Source of the DNA: Stephania yunnanensis
Taxonomy: Eukaryota > Streptophyta > Magnoliopsida > Ranunculales > Menispermaceae
Direction of reading: 5' to 3'
DNA: 64,000 nucleotides
Assembly: GCA_039657365.1 (NCBI GenBank)
Contig: CM077588.1
Location: 25,612,501 to 25,676,500 of the forward strand
Made by a program: the position numbers and the translations under genes. Shown here piece by piece: positions 10,906 through 24,540 of the stretch. Position 1 is the first letter of the stretch, and each line of letters opens with the position of its first letter. The notes under the pieces were generated by a model that saw only the letters and a program-made list of their open reading frames with translations, did not search any database and had not been told where the DNA came from.

Positions 10906-12549
10906 TCAATGAGTTTTCACGTGGAGTCGGCATCTGGCTGTGCTACCATTTGTGCCCCCTCATAACTTTGTAATGGTAATCCTACTACCGGCTATGGACA
11001 ATCTCTAATCATATGCCCCACTTAACAACACCTATAACAAGTAATCGGCCTATGCTAACTTTGTGCTTGATCCTAGGCATGTGCTTGTCTCTATCCTTAT
11101 CGAAAACCATCTCAGCTTCTACCTCTACCTCTACCAGGCTGCTACTGCTGACATGGCATTGGTGGTGCTGGAAGAGATGGTAAAGTAGTAGGAGCTGGTA
11201 ACACAAGTATGACTGGTGGTGGCAAGGGAGGTCTACCAACTATAGTTTGTAATGGTGTAAGAGATAATATATAGGGCACAACTAAGGTAGTTATCCCTGA
11301 TCCTTGAGAACCTCTCTCCTATCTCATTTGTCCCTTGCCCTCCTATCTCTTCCTCTTAAACTCTGAACTCTATCATATGTCAATGTTGGTCCTAACAGTG
11401 TCCCATCGGTAACTCTACTCAAATAGTAGGTCTCATAAAGAGCGCACGCTCATAAATCTCACCTAAAGTCCTGACATCTGAACTAACCTTATAAAACCCT
11501 ATCATCTGACCTCAGTCCATCTCTGAAATGATATACATCCTCTAAATCATCTCTCACTAAGAAATTGCCTTAGATAGTTGTATCTATCTATGTAGCTCAT
11601 CACCAACTCAATGCCTCCCTGTCTTAGATTCATGAACTCATTCGTCAACCTATTCAACACTACAGGTGGAAAGTATTGTTGATAAAACTTGCTCTTGAAG
11701 GCATCACACAACTCAAAATCTCCATCAGAACCAATCGTAGCATATCACCAAACATCGACGTCTCTTTGTAATGTATACAATGAAATCTCAACTCGAAGTT
11801 TGTCCTCAATCCTCAAGACTCTATGCAGTTTCTCTTGAGATAATACCTACTTCTCAATTTTCTCAAAGTCTTACTGACCATCAAAGTAAATTGGCTTCGG
11901 TCTGATGAAATCCTTCACCAACTGAACCTCTGCTGTCGAGCTAGAAGATATAGGAGTGAGAAATGGTGTATATACTCTCTATGGATGGTGATGACACTAC
12001 CAGTACAGTGTGTAATGCTGGAGCGGCTGGTGTAGTAATAGGAAGCTCTGGTGCCGGTAATATGGAAGTAGTAGTAGTAGTAGTAGGGGTCGGTACCTGT
12101 GTCGATGAAGCATAACGTGTTGTCATCATTGCAATAAAATCAGCTAACTGATGTTTCTAAGCAGCTACTTGTTTAGATAGCCTCTAATAATCCTCACCAA
12201 ATGGTATTAGGTTGGCTCCCACTAACACCTGCATCCCTATCGTCACGTGAATCAGCCATTGGTGTCCGCAAGTTAATAACGAATGTAAATCAGCTACTAC
12301 GCAAATAACATACATATATATACATACAGAAACTAACATGTACATATAAGAAATCTCCGTCTCACTTTCACTCACTTCCCGACTAATGGTTTCTAGGCAA
12401 CAATCATCTGGTTTGCACATCTAAGTTTATGTTTTATGATAATTCATAGGTTAATAATTAGAAAAGTTGGTCTTTAATACCAATTGTGATGTTGGTATCA
12501 CTTTATAGAATAAAATGTACTCCAATTGCCTATGCTCTATGAACCTAGG
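10906..12549 (-). pseudogene. Ty3/gypsy gag remnant with CCHC zinc knuckle
   Basis: The minus strand carries a degenerate gag. The zinc knuckle CYRCCKVGHMIRDCP (CX2CX4HX4C) is at about 10994-11038. It is preceded by a Pro/Gln/Gly-rich linker (11050-11300) and a broken retrotransposon-gag core (11450-11930). The start appears to lie in a Thr/Pro-rich segment ending near 12129, beginning MMTTRYASSTQVPTP. Several stops interrupt it. Gag would have formed the virus-like particle. Confidence 0.75.
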
Positions 12550-12562
12550 ATCTGATACCAAC
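12550..12562 (-). other. Gypsy primer-binding site
   Basis: On the minus strand TTGGTATCAGATCC directly follows the LTR end after GT. It corresponds to the TGGTATCAGAGC complement of initiator-tRNA Met used by most plant LTR elements. It fixes the LTR boundary and the element's minus orientation. Confidence 0.8.
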
Positions 12563-15324
12563 TGTGATGACCCCATCTCAAATTAGGGCACTACCCAACC
12601 TAATCCTATTATTAAGCCCTTAACCTCTACCATGCAGGACTTAATAGCGTGATATTTAGCCTTTTAATATACTTACCACATGAGTTATTTTTCTAATAAA
12701 CCTTACATCATTTTTAGATCGACTAATTCATTCGGGTCGATAAGAAAAATTCGAAGAAGCTTAGTTTGATGCAATACCGTACAACAGGGTCAAGCAGGTG
12801 TTTTCAGCATCTCAGTCATCGATGTTTGATATTCAACTTTTTGAAAGCCGAATGTTGATTTATGAACTCTATTCCGAATAAAGTCTAAGTTCACTAGTTT
12901 CCTCCCGTATGAGAGTAACCAAAAGAGAATATCAACTTACTAGTATTTCAAAGTAAATTAAAATTTTACACAATTTAAAGATTATTCAGCGAAAGACTTC
13001 AAATCAACAGAAATCATTCATATAAAACCCCAGTACGTGGAAAACTAGGAAACAAAGATCACATGCACGAATAGCGAAGCCATTCATATAAAACCCCAGT
13101 ATGTGGAAAACCAGGAAATAAAGATCACATGCACGAATAGCGAAAACTATATATCAACACGTGACAGGTTGGGTAACTATCTCTTAACCCATAGATACAT
13201 CCTCAAGAGTATATAAAGACATATATTAAAGTCATATAACAAAATAAAAAACCTATAAACGTAGCAGCACTCCACTGGCTCAAACGTAGTTGCCAATCTT
13301 CTCCTTGCTCGTTCTGCTACTCAATGGATATGTACCTATTGTCATAAAAAAGACGGAGAGTACAAGAAAGTAAAAAAGTAACACTGAGAGACATTTGTTC
13401 ACATTTCCAAATATACAAGTATTTGAAAGCATAACAATAGCAACTATGCTGAAAAGAAATCATGCAATAAGATACTTCGGTTAAGTAAAATGAAACTGAC
13501 ACTCGGCTAAGTAGTAATGATCTAGGGCTAGTTGGTCGTGAGTTATATCACATCTACATTTTTTCCACTATTTAGAGCATTTTCAATTCTTTTTAGATGT
13601 CTTCACATCATTAAAAATGCCCTTCCCATATATAAAATACTCACAAGTTCCCCTCACATGTGATGTATACTTGCCAATAACCCGGGTCCTATACACCGTA
13701 TACTACACAAGCTAGTGGTGAGATCTCGAAAACCCCGAAAGTCCAGTGACCTCGTGTGCCGCGCACATCTCTATCATATCATGGTCCTAGATAAGAACTA
13801 CTTTCATAACCCAATTAATGGCATGTTATAGGAATCTAATAAATGTAATTGCATATCTAATGCACAAAGGAAAATAGATTACAATACCATCACACACCTA
13901 CCTAATAGCATGCAATTTCATTGGACTAGATATCTCCAGAATGAAGAATGACATAGCACATGATTTAGTATAGATGAAACCATTTAATAAAAAAACCAAT
14001 GCCATGATATTAAACTCATAAAATGATAAGAGAAAACGAGTCATGGCATGTGAAGTACAAAGGATAATTCAGTTCAAATAACTCAAAATGAATAGCAAAA
14101 TAGGAATGAAATGTAAATAAATATATCAATTAGTTTACTTAAAATCCTCGCAAATTCCTAGCTAATCCGACTTCCCGACACCTCAAAACACATATCTGAG
14201 CCCCCGAGGCTTTCCCCTAGGTTCCTGGTGTCATTTCATATGTTTTAGAGTGTGTCTAGACCTTTAGTTAGGGTATTAGAGTTGTTTAGAATGTTAAAAT
14301 TGAAATTAGGAAATTAATGTTTTTGTGTTGTCAATGCGCCTAGCGCGCTGGGTGACTGGTCTAGCACGCTAATGACCTCGTTAACGCCCTACCCGCAGGT
14401 AGGGCGTTACCTAGCACATCTAGCGTGCAATGTGCAGGAAAACCTAAAACTTTTCACTTTAAGTTCTAAGTTTTCTCCACACATGGCTAACTCCAACACC
14501 TTGGTCTCACTTATACCACATCTACGAAGACCCAAGACACCCATCACAACATAAGAACAACCTACACTTCATATTTTTCATGAACTCACCAAATTAAACT
14601 AAGTGACTAGTATAAGTACATTTACCTAATTGTTGTACACTTAGCTTGATCAACTCCTTCTCTAAATTAATCAAATCTTCTCTTCATAACTTGTTGGTCT
14701 TCATATCTGGTTTTCTTTTCCAACTTCCTTAGCTTCAAAGTTAATGAATGAGAATGAAATGATTTGCATGAGTTGATCAATTCAATCTTATATATAGATA
14801 AGATTGATAATAAGCCATTGATCTTTATGTACCACGTATCTCAAGACTAATCTAATGGACTTCACCTTCACACAATTCTACTAACTTCATCTAACTAACA
14901 CCAATTGAAAACTCAATGGGTCTCTTGATGTGTCAATACGTATCTCAAGAAGTATCAATGACTAATGTTTTAACTTTGCTAACTTAAGTTACACTTAATA
15001 TAAAATCAACTATAGCCACATTAATACTACTATTTAAGCTACACTAAGCTTAAAATCAACTTACCATATCATTCTTTACCTTAGTCCTACGCCAGCGCAG
15101 ATCTCAAGGTGTATCTCCACTCACTTCTCGACACCTTAACACAAGTAGGAGTGACTTAATAGCCTACATATATACAATACGCTAGGCATTCATCACAACA
15201 AATCTAACATATACCTCGGCCACATTGCCTCGGTCAGTGCATATATCTCTGTGCAGGCCCCACATCATGGGTCTATAATCCTGATTGAGGAATTAAGCCA
15301 AGATTAGGAATTAGGACCGTAACA
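12563..15324 (-). mobile_element. Long gypsy LTR (2.76 kb), 5' LTR of the split gypsy element
   Basis: On the minus strand it begins TGTTACGGTCC and ends ATCACA, next to the primer-binding site. It shares landmarks with the other long LTRs of this window: a conserved CTTCTCCTTGCTCG tract near 13300, an aligned block at about 13020-13060 (GTGGAAAACTAGGAA), and a terminal block with ATCCTGATT. No partner LTR lies to the left within the window, so the element is truncated or runs beyond it. Confidence 0.85.
13015..13146. repeat. 66-bp tandem duplication inside the LTR
   Basis: Two adjacent copies starting CATTCATATAAAACCCCAGT at 13015 and 13081, differing at a few positions. The other LTRs of the family have a single copy, so this is a local duplication. 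Confidence 0.85.
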
Positions 15325-15581
15325 GCGGTCAATGCAATCAAAACTCAAAAAAGTGATTTAAAGCCGACTTGAGATAATTGTCTTTTGGTTAAGAAAACTT
15401 AACGTCGTTTAACTCCCACTATTCCATAATTTAAGGAAACTCATATTTTTAGGAAGCAAAATTAAAATTGGATAAAGAATGTAATTCTCAAAGTGCCGAG
15501 ATATACGCTGTTACAAAAAGAAATTACTTGTAATTTCCTTTAAAATACCATTGTATAAGTTGTTCTAATTAATTAAAAAAA

Positions 15582-15866
15582 GAGTTGAGAGCATTTTTGG
15601 AAGGAAAATGATATTTTGACATACTTACACTAGATACAATCAATACACACCTGACATGGCATGGACACCTCAGCACTGTAGGGCCACTAATTGAACCAAG
15701 TGAAGTCGTTAACGTGAGTTGCTTCTCCATTACATTTTTACGCCCTCGTCACTTCACCTATCAGTCGACTGACATGTAAACGTACTATGAGTAGAATAAA
15801 ATTCAAGATTTTTGGGTTTGCTTTAGTAGGGAACAAACAACAAAAACAAATAAAACACACCTTTCA
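15582..15866. repeat. Left long terminal inverted repeat
   Basis: Matches the reverse complement of 50808-51062. The left copy has about 60 bp of extra sequence near 15650-15720, and the right copy has about 35 bp extra near its tip. Confidence 0.75.
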
Positions 15867-15927
15867 TGCATGTCTCTCATTCGACTAATTTTCTTCTTCT
15901 CATTGTTCTGATACCAAGGAAGGAAAT

Positions 15928-16218
15928 TTGCAGCACGCCATGGTGTTCATAGGTGAGTTCGAGTGTTGGACCTATGGAAGTTATGAACACCTTGATGTTT
16001 GTTGTCTTAATAGAAAAAGTTTTCCTCCTTGCACAGTTGGTTTTATCATTAGGAGGAAGGTGAAGAAAGAGGGACACAACAAAGGTCGACTATTCTTAGG
16101 GTGTAACAAGGAAGGATGCAACAAATATTTCAGATGGATTACTCCTCGTGCAACTCTTCAAAATGAGAAGGCAATTCCAACTGATGGCTTGGAAGCTCGA
16201 GTTAGTGAGATGGTTTGA
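15928..16218 (+). CDS. Small protein with a GRF-type zinc finger, element-associated
   Basis: A 96-codon frame starting MQHAMVFIGEFECW. Residues about 30-70 fit the GRF zinc-finger pattern: CTVGFIIRRKVK, then NKGRLFLGC, then GCNKYFRW. GRF fingers bind single-stranded nucleic acid and occur in many short plant proteins of unknown role. The frame begins about 60 bp inside the left terminal inverted repeat and reads inward, which suggests it is an element gene or a captured host fragment. After the stop at 16216 the same frame continues with a plausible tail, so it may be the truncated start of a longer protein. Activity is doubtful. Confidence 0.5.
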   Translation: MQHAMVFIGEFECWTYGSYEHLDVCCLNRKSFPPCTVGFIIRRKVKKEGHNKGRLFLGCNKEGCNKYFRWITPRATLQNEKAIPTDGLEARVSEMV

Positions 16219-16820
16219 TTGTTCAAGGAGTCCTTGCATGTTGTTGTGAGCGCGGGTGGTGGAGTGGAGGTGAAGTCTGAAATTACGGTGAAATTTGTCG
16301 GGTTGGAGAAATGTAAGCCCTAAGATTTGTGTAAGTTTCTACTTCCATCTTTTTTGTATGCGAAAGAACTTATTTTTTTGTTTAAGGAAGCATGTAGTGT
16401 GTAGTATGTAGTTTTGTAGTAGTAAGGGCCGTAAGGGCTACAAACTAGAACTGAGCAAATTTGTTTGCATATATATGTATTAGTGTTGTTGTCTGCATGG
16501 TTGATAGTTGCATGTTCCCAAAAAATGTTCTAAGTGTTTAGGGTTCTTCCTCTTTAATGTTTTTTTTGTTAGTCGAACAAGCCAAGTTAGAAACCACTCA
16601 TTAGCACACATAAATAACATCCAACAATAAAAGTAATATTTCATAAAGAATTCAAGTTCACAAAATGAGATAGCTCAACATTAGACCAAAGTTGCCAAGA
16701 CACGAGAAAATTCAATAATAATTTAGGGTCCCAAAATGAGACCAACTCAAACTCAGACCAAAATGGAAACCACCAAATTAATACAATTAAAATAGAAGAG
16801 CTTAGAGCTACCATTGATAA
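16219..16820. other. Interior of the long-TIR element, no gene seen
   Basis: AT-rich. It continues at 39567 once the copia LTR and its nested insertions are removed. Confidence 0.5.
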
Positions 16821-18051
16821 TGTTAGGTTTTGGGGTTCAAAATGCAGCGAAAATTTCAATTTTTTTTTCGAAAAACAATTAGGATCAAATCCTAGTTCCA
16901 TTGAATGGATTGATTTGTAAGTTTAAATTTTAAAATGTAAATTTCGAACACAACAAAAATTTTAAATTTTAGATTTTAAACGTACCTTAATCACAAGTTA
17001 CATTCTTTGTGTTGATCGATTTGTAAGATGTTGCCAGATATGAACGTCCTCTATTAGAAATCCACATACGAATGACAACTGAGATTCTGAGTGCTAGCCC
17101 AAGAGAGAACGCGAAACAATTTTTTGTTCACCCTAAAACTCGAGAATGAATGAAAATCTAACTCATTTTCTCAAAGTCAAAATTAGATTTGAACCCTAAT
17201 TTTATTCGTAATATTAATTCACTTAACATGCCTATTTATACAACCCTCATATAAAGTCGGCTAAATGAATTACTATTATACCCCTACTTAAAGAGGTATT
17301 AATATGTCACATCATATGGACTTTTGTGTTACAAATCTCATCATAAAAAATTCGTTGTTCCGAGTCATTTAAAATCCCTCAAAATCATTCTTTGTGTGCA
17401 ACTGAATAGGTTCATGTAACGTTGGCAGTGAACTAAAAATCATTTTAGTACATAAGTCATAAGCGGTCTCTAGCAAGGCATTATGACTACCGAAGTTATA
17501 CGAATATCAAAATTGATACAACCTAATCAATAGTGTATATTATATAGTTTTGTCGTACGATATCCTTTGATCAAACATAAGGCATGAAAAAGTCACCCTT
17601 TATGTTTAATTGTACTAGTCTCGATCTCTTGGTAGACTAAGAACATCCAAGTGACATTGGTCATATCAATTCACATGGACTTGGCCATTATCAGTCCACC
17701 ATATCGAGGGATCCACTGATATCTCTCTCTATATGAGAGACAAATTTTATCTCGATTACACACCTTCACACATTATTCACTTAGTAACCGATCAAAATCT
17801 TTATAATCATACGTTTAATGGCAATGTTTGATTGTGTCAAATCACAATGATCGTAATGTTGAAGTCTCTAGTAATCTCAAGTCAGATGACTAAATGATAT
17901 ACCTATAATGAGTAAAACCTATGACTTAGTCCATGTAGTGTTTCATAGCAGGTCGATGCAGTACCATGTTCCATAACATGCACCCACGATACGTATGATC
18001 ATCATATGACTATTAATCAAGACTCACACTATTCTCAATTTTTTATAGTTC

Positions 18052-20824
18052 AATGACGGCCCTTCTTTAAAATACGACACCGCCCGGCCTAATCTAGTAA
18101 TTAAGTGTTAATATCAGCTATATAGGACTTAACTACGTATTAGTCAGTCTTTTGTCCTATTCTCCTCATTAAACATGTTCAAGATAAGTAAAACACATGT
18201 CACATTATTATTGAATTTCATAGTTAATTAAAACATTACGATTAAAAAGTATAGCGAAAGTCTTAACAGTTATGCAGAAGCAATTATTAAAAATCTTATG
18301 TATGAAAACCAGGAAATAACATCACATGCATATAAATATCAAAAGGATGATAAACAATGTGATAACCAAGTCTCAAGTCTAGGAACTATACGCTCAAGGT
18401 AATATACAACCCAAAATATATTGAAAATACATAAAGTAAATAATACATCAAAATTTGAGTCCTACAAAATAGGAAGTAGAAAATCACCAAATGCTCAGAG
18501 ATAGTTGTCGATCTTCTCCTTACCCAGCCTACTACTCGACGAATTTGCACCCACCGTCATAAAAAGAATGGTGAATACAATAAGTAATAAAGTAATTCTT
18601 GAAAATTCTTATGTACATTTTCAAGCATAATTGACTGGTATTTAAAAACATAAATATAGCAAAGAAGTGCTGAAATGGAAATATGCCAGAAAATACCACA
18701 GTTAAGCAAAATGAAACTAACATAGGCTAAGTAGTAATGATCTAAGTCTGATCGACCGTGAATCCTATCACATCGGCCTTTATTCCACTAGCTCAAGGTG
18801 GAGTTGTGCTCTACACCGCTATCGAAGGTTGGAGCTGAGATTTACGACTCCATGATCATCTATATCTTAATCCTTAAAGGCGAAGCCGAGTTTTACGTAT
18901 AAATAAATCATCTGTATATACATAATTGTCGCCTACCATGGGTCCCTTATCCCGTGGACGCGCAAGTGTAGTAGTGAGTGCCAACATCCCTAATAGTCCA
19001 GTGACCCCATGTATCGTGCATCTCATAATCGTGCAATAGACCCTAAATTCTACCGCTACTTTGTAATTTCAAGGAAGACTCGTATTCGAGATTCCAAGAC
19101 AAAGTAATAAGCATCAAAGCCAATACAAGTCCATATACATACTCCAATCTCATTACTCTAATTCTAATAGCATGCTATTCTCGATCACACTTTCATCGAA
19201 CAGCAAGAAAGACATGGAACACGAGAATAGAGTCAATGATTTCCATAAGCAAATGATATCATGATAAAAACACCCATATAATGAGTAGAATATGAAACAA
19301 TTTTATGATATCATAATACAAGGCATTTCACAGTCAAATAGACTGAAAAACAAAACATAATTGGAATGGAATGTAAATAAGAACCTCAACAAAATTACTT
19401 ACAAGTCACACATTGTATTCCCTAGCTTAATCGGTCTCCCGACACTTCCAAAACGTATACCCGGACTCTCGAGACTCTTTCATAGGCTTATGGTATAATT
19501 TAGTATACATTAGAGTGTATTTAGACCCTTAGTTTGGGTTTTAGGCTAATGACCCTCTTAGCGCTCTAGGCTCACTGGAACCCAAAATTATGCAACCAGA
19601 ATTTTGAGTTTCCTCTCAGGAATGGCCTCCTCTAAAGCCCCGGATCTCCGTTCTTCGTCACCAGGGATCGTAACGTCCTCCTCCATAAAACATACACCAG
19701 GCACTTCATATAATTCATCAATTACATTAAAATTTAGAGATTTAAGCATGCATTTTGTTGAAAAACTCAAGAATACTCAAAACTTGTAAAATTAATAACT
19801 TTTTTATTCCAAAATCGATTTTCAAACTTCCATAAAGCTGCATTATTAGACTGAAATGAGGAATTCAAATCGCTATTAGTTTTCAAAAATAAACTCATTT
19901 TGAAATCCAGAATTCTGATTTACAGTTGCAGCATAAAATATAAAAGTTGTTCAAACTTTGTAAAATCCAAAAATTGAGACTTGCATTCAAATTAATGCTT
20001 GAATTTGATTATAAACAACATCACAAATTATTTGAAATAATTTATTTATAAAAACCCCTTTGATATCATCACTTAATCCATCAATTGTAACATAAAAATG
20101 GAAATTTAGTTACCTAAGATTTGTAGAGAATTCCTAGCACTTGAGCTCCTTCAATTCTTTTTTTGATGATGAATTTGATCTCTTGAACACCCTAATTTCC
20201 AGCAACAAACACCTCAAAGTTTCTCTTAATGAATATATGATTTGCATGTTCATCACAAGCACTTATGTGCGTGTATATATATATATATGTGAGATTGATT
20301 TTTGACCATTGATCTTAATATACACATTCATCTAAAGACTAATCTAATAGATTTCATTTTGTTTCAAATCCACTAACTCACCCTTCTTAACATCAATTCA
20401 TACTCCATTGGTCTTTTGATGTGTCTACACATATCTCGAGGAACATCAAATAGCTATTATTTTATTTTACTAACTTAGGCTACATTTCTCATAAATCAAC
20501 TATTGCCACATCAAATTTAACTGATTAAGTCACATTAACACATCCAATTAAATAAATGACTCACCATGTCACTCTCTACTCGGTACCATGACTACACGCA
20601 TCTCAAGGCATGTCCCCACTTACATATCGACACCTATAAATAATAAGTAGAGTTGACTTAGTAGTGTACACATGTACGATACACTAGAAAAACATTACAC
20701 AAATGTAACATATACCTCGACACCATGTCTCGGTCAATGTGCAAATCACGATGTGGGTCCCATGTAATGGGTCGGTGATCCTGATTAAGAATTTAAAATG
20801 CGATTAAAAATTTAGGCCGTGACA
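18052..20824 (-). mobile_element. Gypsy solo LTR B (2.77 kb)
   Basis: On the minus strand it starts TGTCACGGCCTAAAT and ends GGGCCGTCATT, where the terminal CA is mutated. It is flanked by AGTTC at 18047-18051 and 20825-20829. It aligns by landmarks to the LTR at 12563-15324 and to LTR C. No open frame of note; 19604-19789 is within LTR sequence. Confidence 0.85.
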
Positions 20825-21726
20825 AGTTCCAGTATAATAAATGACTAGGGATGTTTAGGGTATTTCAGTAAACATTCATGGATTTTATTATAATGTAAAC
20901 ATGCAAACCAATTACAATAATGAACAACAAATGTAATCCTCCATTTCATTAACCAAAATAATACTAGAAATAATGTTCATGAGATTGATCTATGTGGCGG
21001 CCCCTCTCCTAATCTAGGGCACCGCCCGGCCTAATCTCATAATTAAGCCCTAATTAGGACTTAACTACGTATTTGTCAGCCTCTTTTCTCATGTTCAGGA
21101 TAAAGTAATACACTAGTCCTACTAGTTTATAAAATTTAGAGTTAGTTAAAGCTTTTTATTAAATTAATTAATTAACGAAAGTCTTATTAATTATGCGGAA
21201 GCAATTAGTAACGTATGCGAAAGCCATTTATAAAATCCTAAGTATGGAAAATCAGGAAATGACATCACATATACAAAGTCCTCAAAATGCATTAAACAGT
21301 AAAATAGCTAAGTCAAGTCGGGGAACTAACACTCAACCCAGTATACAACCCCAAATAGTATCTGAAAGACATATAACATATACAATCAAAATACCAAAAG
21401 AAAACCTACAATCGATGCAGTGACGCACCACGGTCTCAGCGATAATCTTGATCTTCTCCTTGCCCGGCCTGCTGGTAGACGGCTCTGTGCCCATCGTCAT
21501 AAAAAGGACGGTGAGTACAAGAATAAAACAGTAATCCCCAATAACAAGTTTAATTTGTATTTCCAAATATTCAAATGGTATTTAAAAGTATATAAATAGG
21601 AAAACTGGAAAATAAACCATATGCGAGTAAATACCAGAGTTAAACAAGTGATACCGACACTAGGCTAAGTAGTGGTGATTTAGGTCTGGTCGACAGTGAA
21701 ATGTGTCACTCCGACTCAATAATCAT

Positions 21727-21858
21727 ATAGCACAAGGGACTCTAACCCAAGTGTTACTAGGGACTCTAACCCCGGTGTGTAGACCACCTCAGGGACTCTA
21801 ACCTCGAGTGTCATACAGTGTCAAGTAACATGTGCCGACATCCCCAGGGACTCTAACC
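21727..21858. repeat. Four spaced copies of AGGGACTCTAACCC in LTR C
   Basis: Copies at about 21734, 21760, 21793 and 21854, spaced 26-60 bp. They lie in the same LTR section where the related LTRs have only single, divergent copies. Possibly transcription-factor sites of the LTR; function unknown. Confidence 0.6.
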
Positions 21859-23893
21859 CCGTGAGTCGCGCACGCCTCGATCGAGTACGGGACTTAAATG
21901 CAAAAACTACTTTTAAAATTTCAAGAAATACCAAGTACGGATTTGTCAAGGAATAGGCACATCTACACACCTAAACAAATAAGGAATACAAGTCTTATTA
22001 AACATTTATAAGATATTCACTAGCCAAATAGCATGCTATTTATCATTCAATTCACATTTAAAACAACAAGAATAGACATAGCATGGGAAAGAATCAATGA
22101 ATCAAATCAAATGAATGGATATCATGCAAACTAGACTCATCAAGTGAGCATAGACACAAAGAACACATGATATAAGAATACAAAGGCAAAATAGTCAAAG
22201 GGACTATGCAAGGACAACAATTAGTAGAAATGAAATGCTAAGTAAAGTTGCCATTGGGTATACTCACAGCGACAAAGTAAAGTCCTAACTTTATCGGCCT
22301 CCCGATACTTCAAATCTTGTATTCGCTCTCCCGTACCCTTTTCCTAGATTCCTGAGTTTGGTATCTCATTATTCAAATATAGTGGGTTTAAGCTCAATTT
22401 AGTGGTGTTTATTTTGTATTTAAATTGGTTCAATAGACTTTAAATCAATCTTCCTAAATTAGTCCCTAAAGACTAAATTAAGTTTCAATTTCAGTCCTAC
22501 GTTTTAACGCAGTTTTTAGGAATGAAATGTTCAAAATATCGAAATCCTCCACTAGTTCAATTATTGTTGGTCTCTCTCTTAGCTTTCCAGAAAGGTTTAG
22601 TTTGCGAAATTCGATTTAAAATGAAGGAGATATCATGATTTTACTAGACATAGGTCTAATTGGAATTTAATCCAACCAGCGGATTTAGAAAATCTATTTC
22701 TCTCAATCTATAGTTCCTAAAAATGTGATTTTTATTCACAAAGTAGAAAATATATCCAAATACAACCTACGAAAAGGTCACTCATTTGGATAAGTAGTTA
22801 GGGAGTTATGCCCTTAACTGATTTAGTTTCAAAACTTTCCTTTTTAATTCCAGTACCTACTTGTAGAGCATGTTTGGGCATAGAAACATTAGAATCAAAA
22901 TACCTTCAGTTAAGCAACATTATTCCTCTTTAAATAAGCTTTCAAATGCCACTGGTTTGGATCACTTTGGATCTAAAATGGGTAGATTATGACCAAATTA
23001 CCCAGGTTGATTTCTAATACAACATACAGAATTCTAGTTTTGGTGTTGCAATTTCAAAAATTCGTATCTTTATGATTACAAAACCAAATTAAGAACTTAA
23101 ATATAGCTGGATTATCAGCTTGAAATGAGGAATCCAAATATATAAATTAATTGCAAATATTCAATCATTTACTATCTGAAATTAGCCTAAAACCTGAACT
23201 TGTTCTAATTTCAACTAAAAAGATGTTTACCTAGTTGATGTAGCACCCTAGTTGAGAATTTCTCACCAACTCTAATAGATTCCTTCAACACCTAGATGAT
23301 TCACTCCTCTCCAGCAATTCCTTCTTCTTCTCCAGCAAAAAAAAATGAGTGATTTGGTTTGCATGTTGTTGGATCACTAATAATATATATTAAGGTGATG
23401 TTCCTTCCTAGCCCTTAATCTTCATGGATTCATGTATCCCTAGGAATATCTAATGGCCCACCTTTGTCATATATCCCACTAACTCAACCTCAAGTGACAC
23501 AATTTCATTACTCACCTAGTTTCTAGATGTACCAATGTGTATCTCTAGACCAATCTTATGCTTTCCATTTAATTTACATACTTATAGGCCTTTAATTTGA
23601 TTTACATAACAAACACAACCATAGGCTTATAAGTAATTCCTTATTTCATATTAGTATTAAATAAGACTTACCAAAATGATAACTACCCGGTTCCCCGGCT
23701 CGCACCCTACTCGAGGTGTGTCCCCGCTCTCGTCTCGACGCCTACAACTGTACAAACCTAATTAGTAAGTCTATACAATACGTAACACTAGGCATGCATC
23801 AATATAAAAATACGATATACCTCGGCCACGTGCCTCGGTCGGTGCATGTATCACATTGTAGGTCCCACGTCAAGGGTCGATGATCCTGATTAA

Positions 23894-24540
23894 CACTACA
23901 AAAAAAACACAGCAAATCAGAAACGGAATTTTTCGTTTCTAATTTGCGAAAATTCCGTCTCTGATTGGAATCGAAACGAACAGAGACGAACGCGTTCGTC
24001 TCTCGAAAACGTCGTCGCGATACGATCGAAACGGAAAACGGATTCCGTTTCGATTAGAGACGGAATAGAGACGGAAAATATCCGTTTCGATTAGAGACGG
24101 ATTTAGAGAGACGGAAATTAGAAACGAATGACAGACTGAACAGTAAATGGAATTTATTTCGAAATGGTACATTTGTAATTGCATTCCGTCTCGATTCCGT
24201 TTCGATTAGCAACGGAATCGAGACGAATTAATAAATTTATGAATTCGTCTCTCGATTCCGTCTACTCGATCAGAAAGAACGGAATCGAGAGAGATCGAGA
24301 TGCGAATGCAAATAGTCCGTCTCGATTCCGTCTCTAATTAGAAACGAATCGAGACGGATTATTCCGTTTCGATTCCGTCTCGATTCCGTTGTTAATTAGT
24401 TTAACGGAATCGAGACGAATTCTTATTTCCGTCTCTCGATCCGTTTGTGATTGATAGAAATATTTCGAAAATTAGAGACGGAATAGCAACGAATATTTGA
24501 ATTCGTTGCTAATCCGTCTCTAATTTTCTCGTTTTGTTTA
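23894..24540. repeat. CACTA 2 left subterminal repeat array with shortened units
   Basis: Homologous to 1827-2400, but the unit reads TCCGTCTCGATTCC instead of TCCGTCTCTGATCC. CTG and CAG in the element 1 array appear as CG almost throughout. The right array of the same element (39291-39505) keeps the CTG form. Confidence 0.85.

Noticed and set aside
18052..23893. LTRs B and C as the two ends of one small element
   Set aside because: Each has its own perfect target duplication (AGTTC and ATCTA) and only 168 bp lie between them, without PBS or gag.
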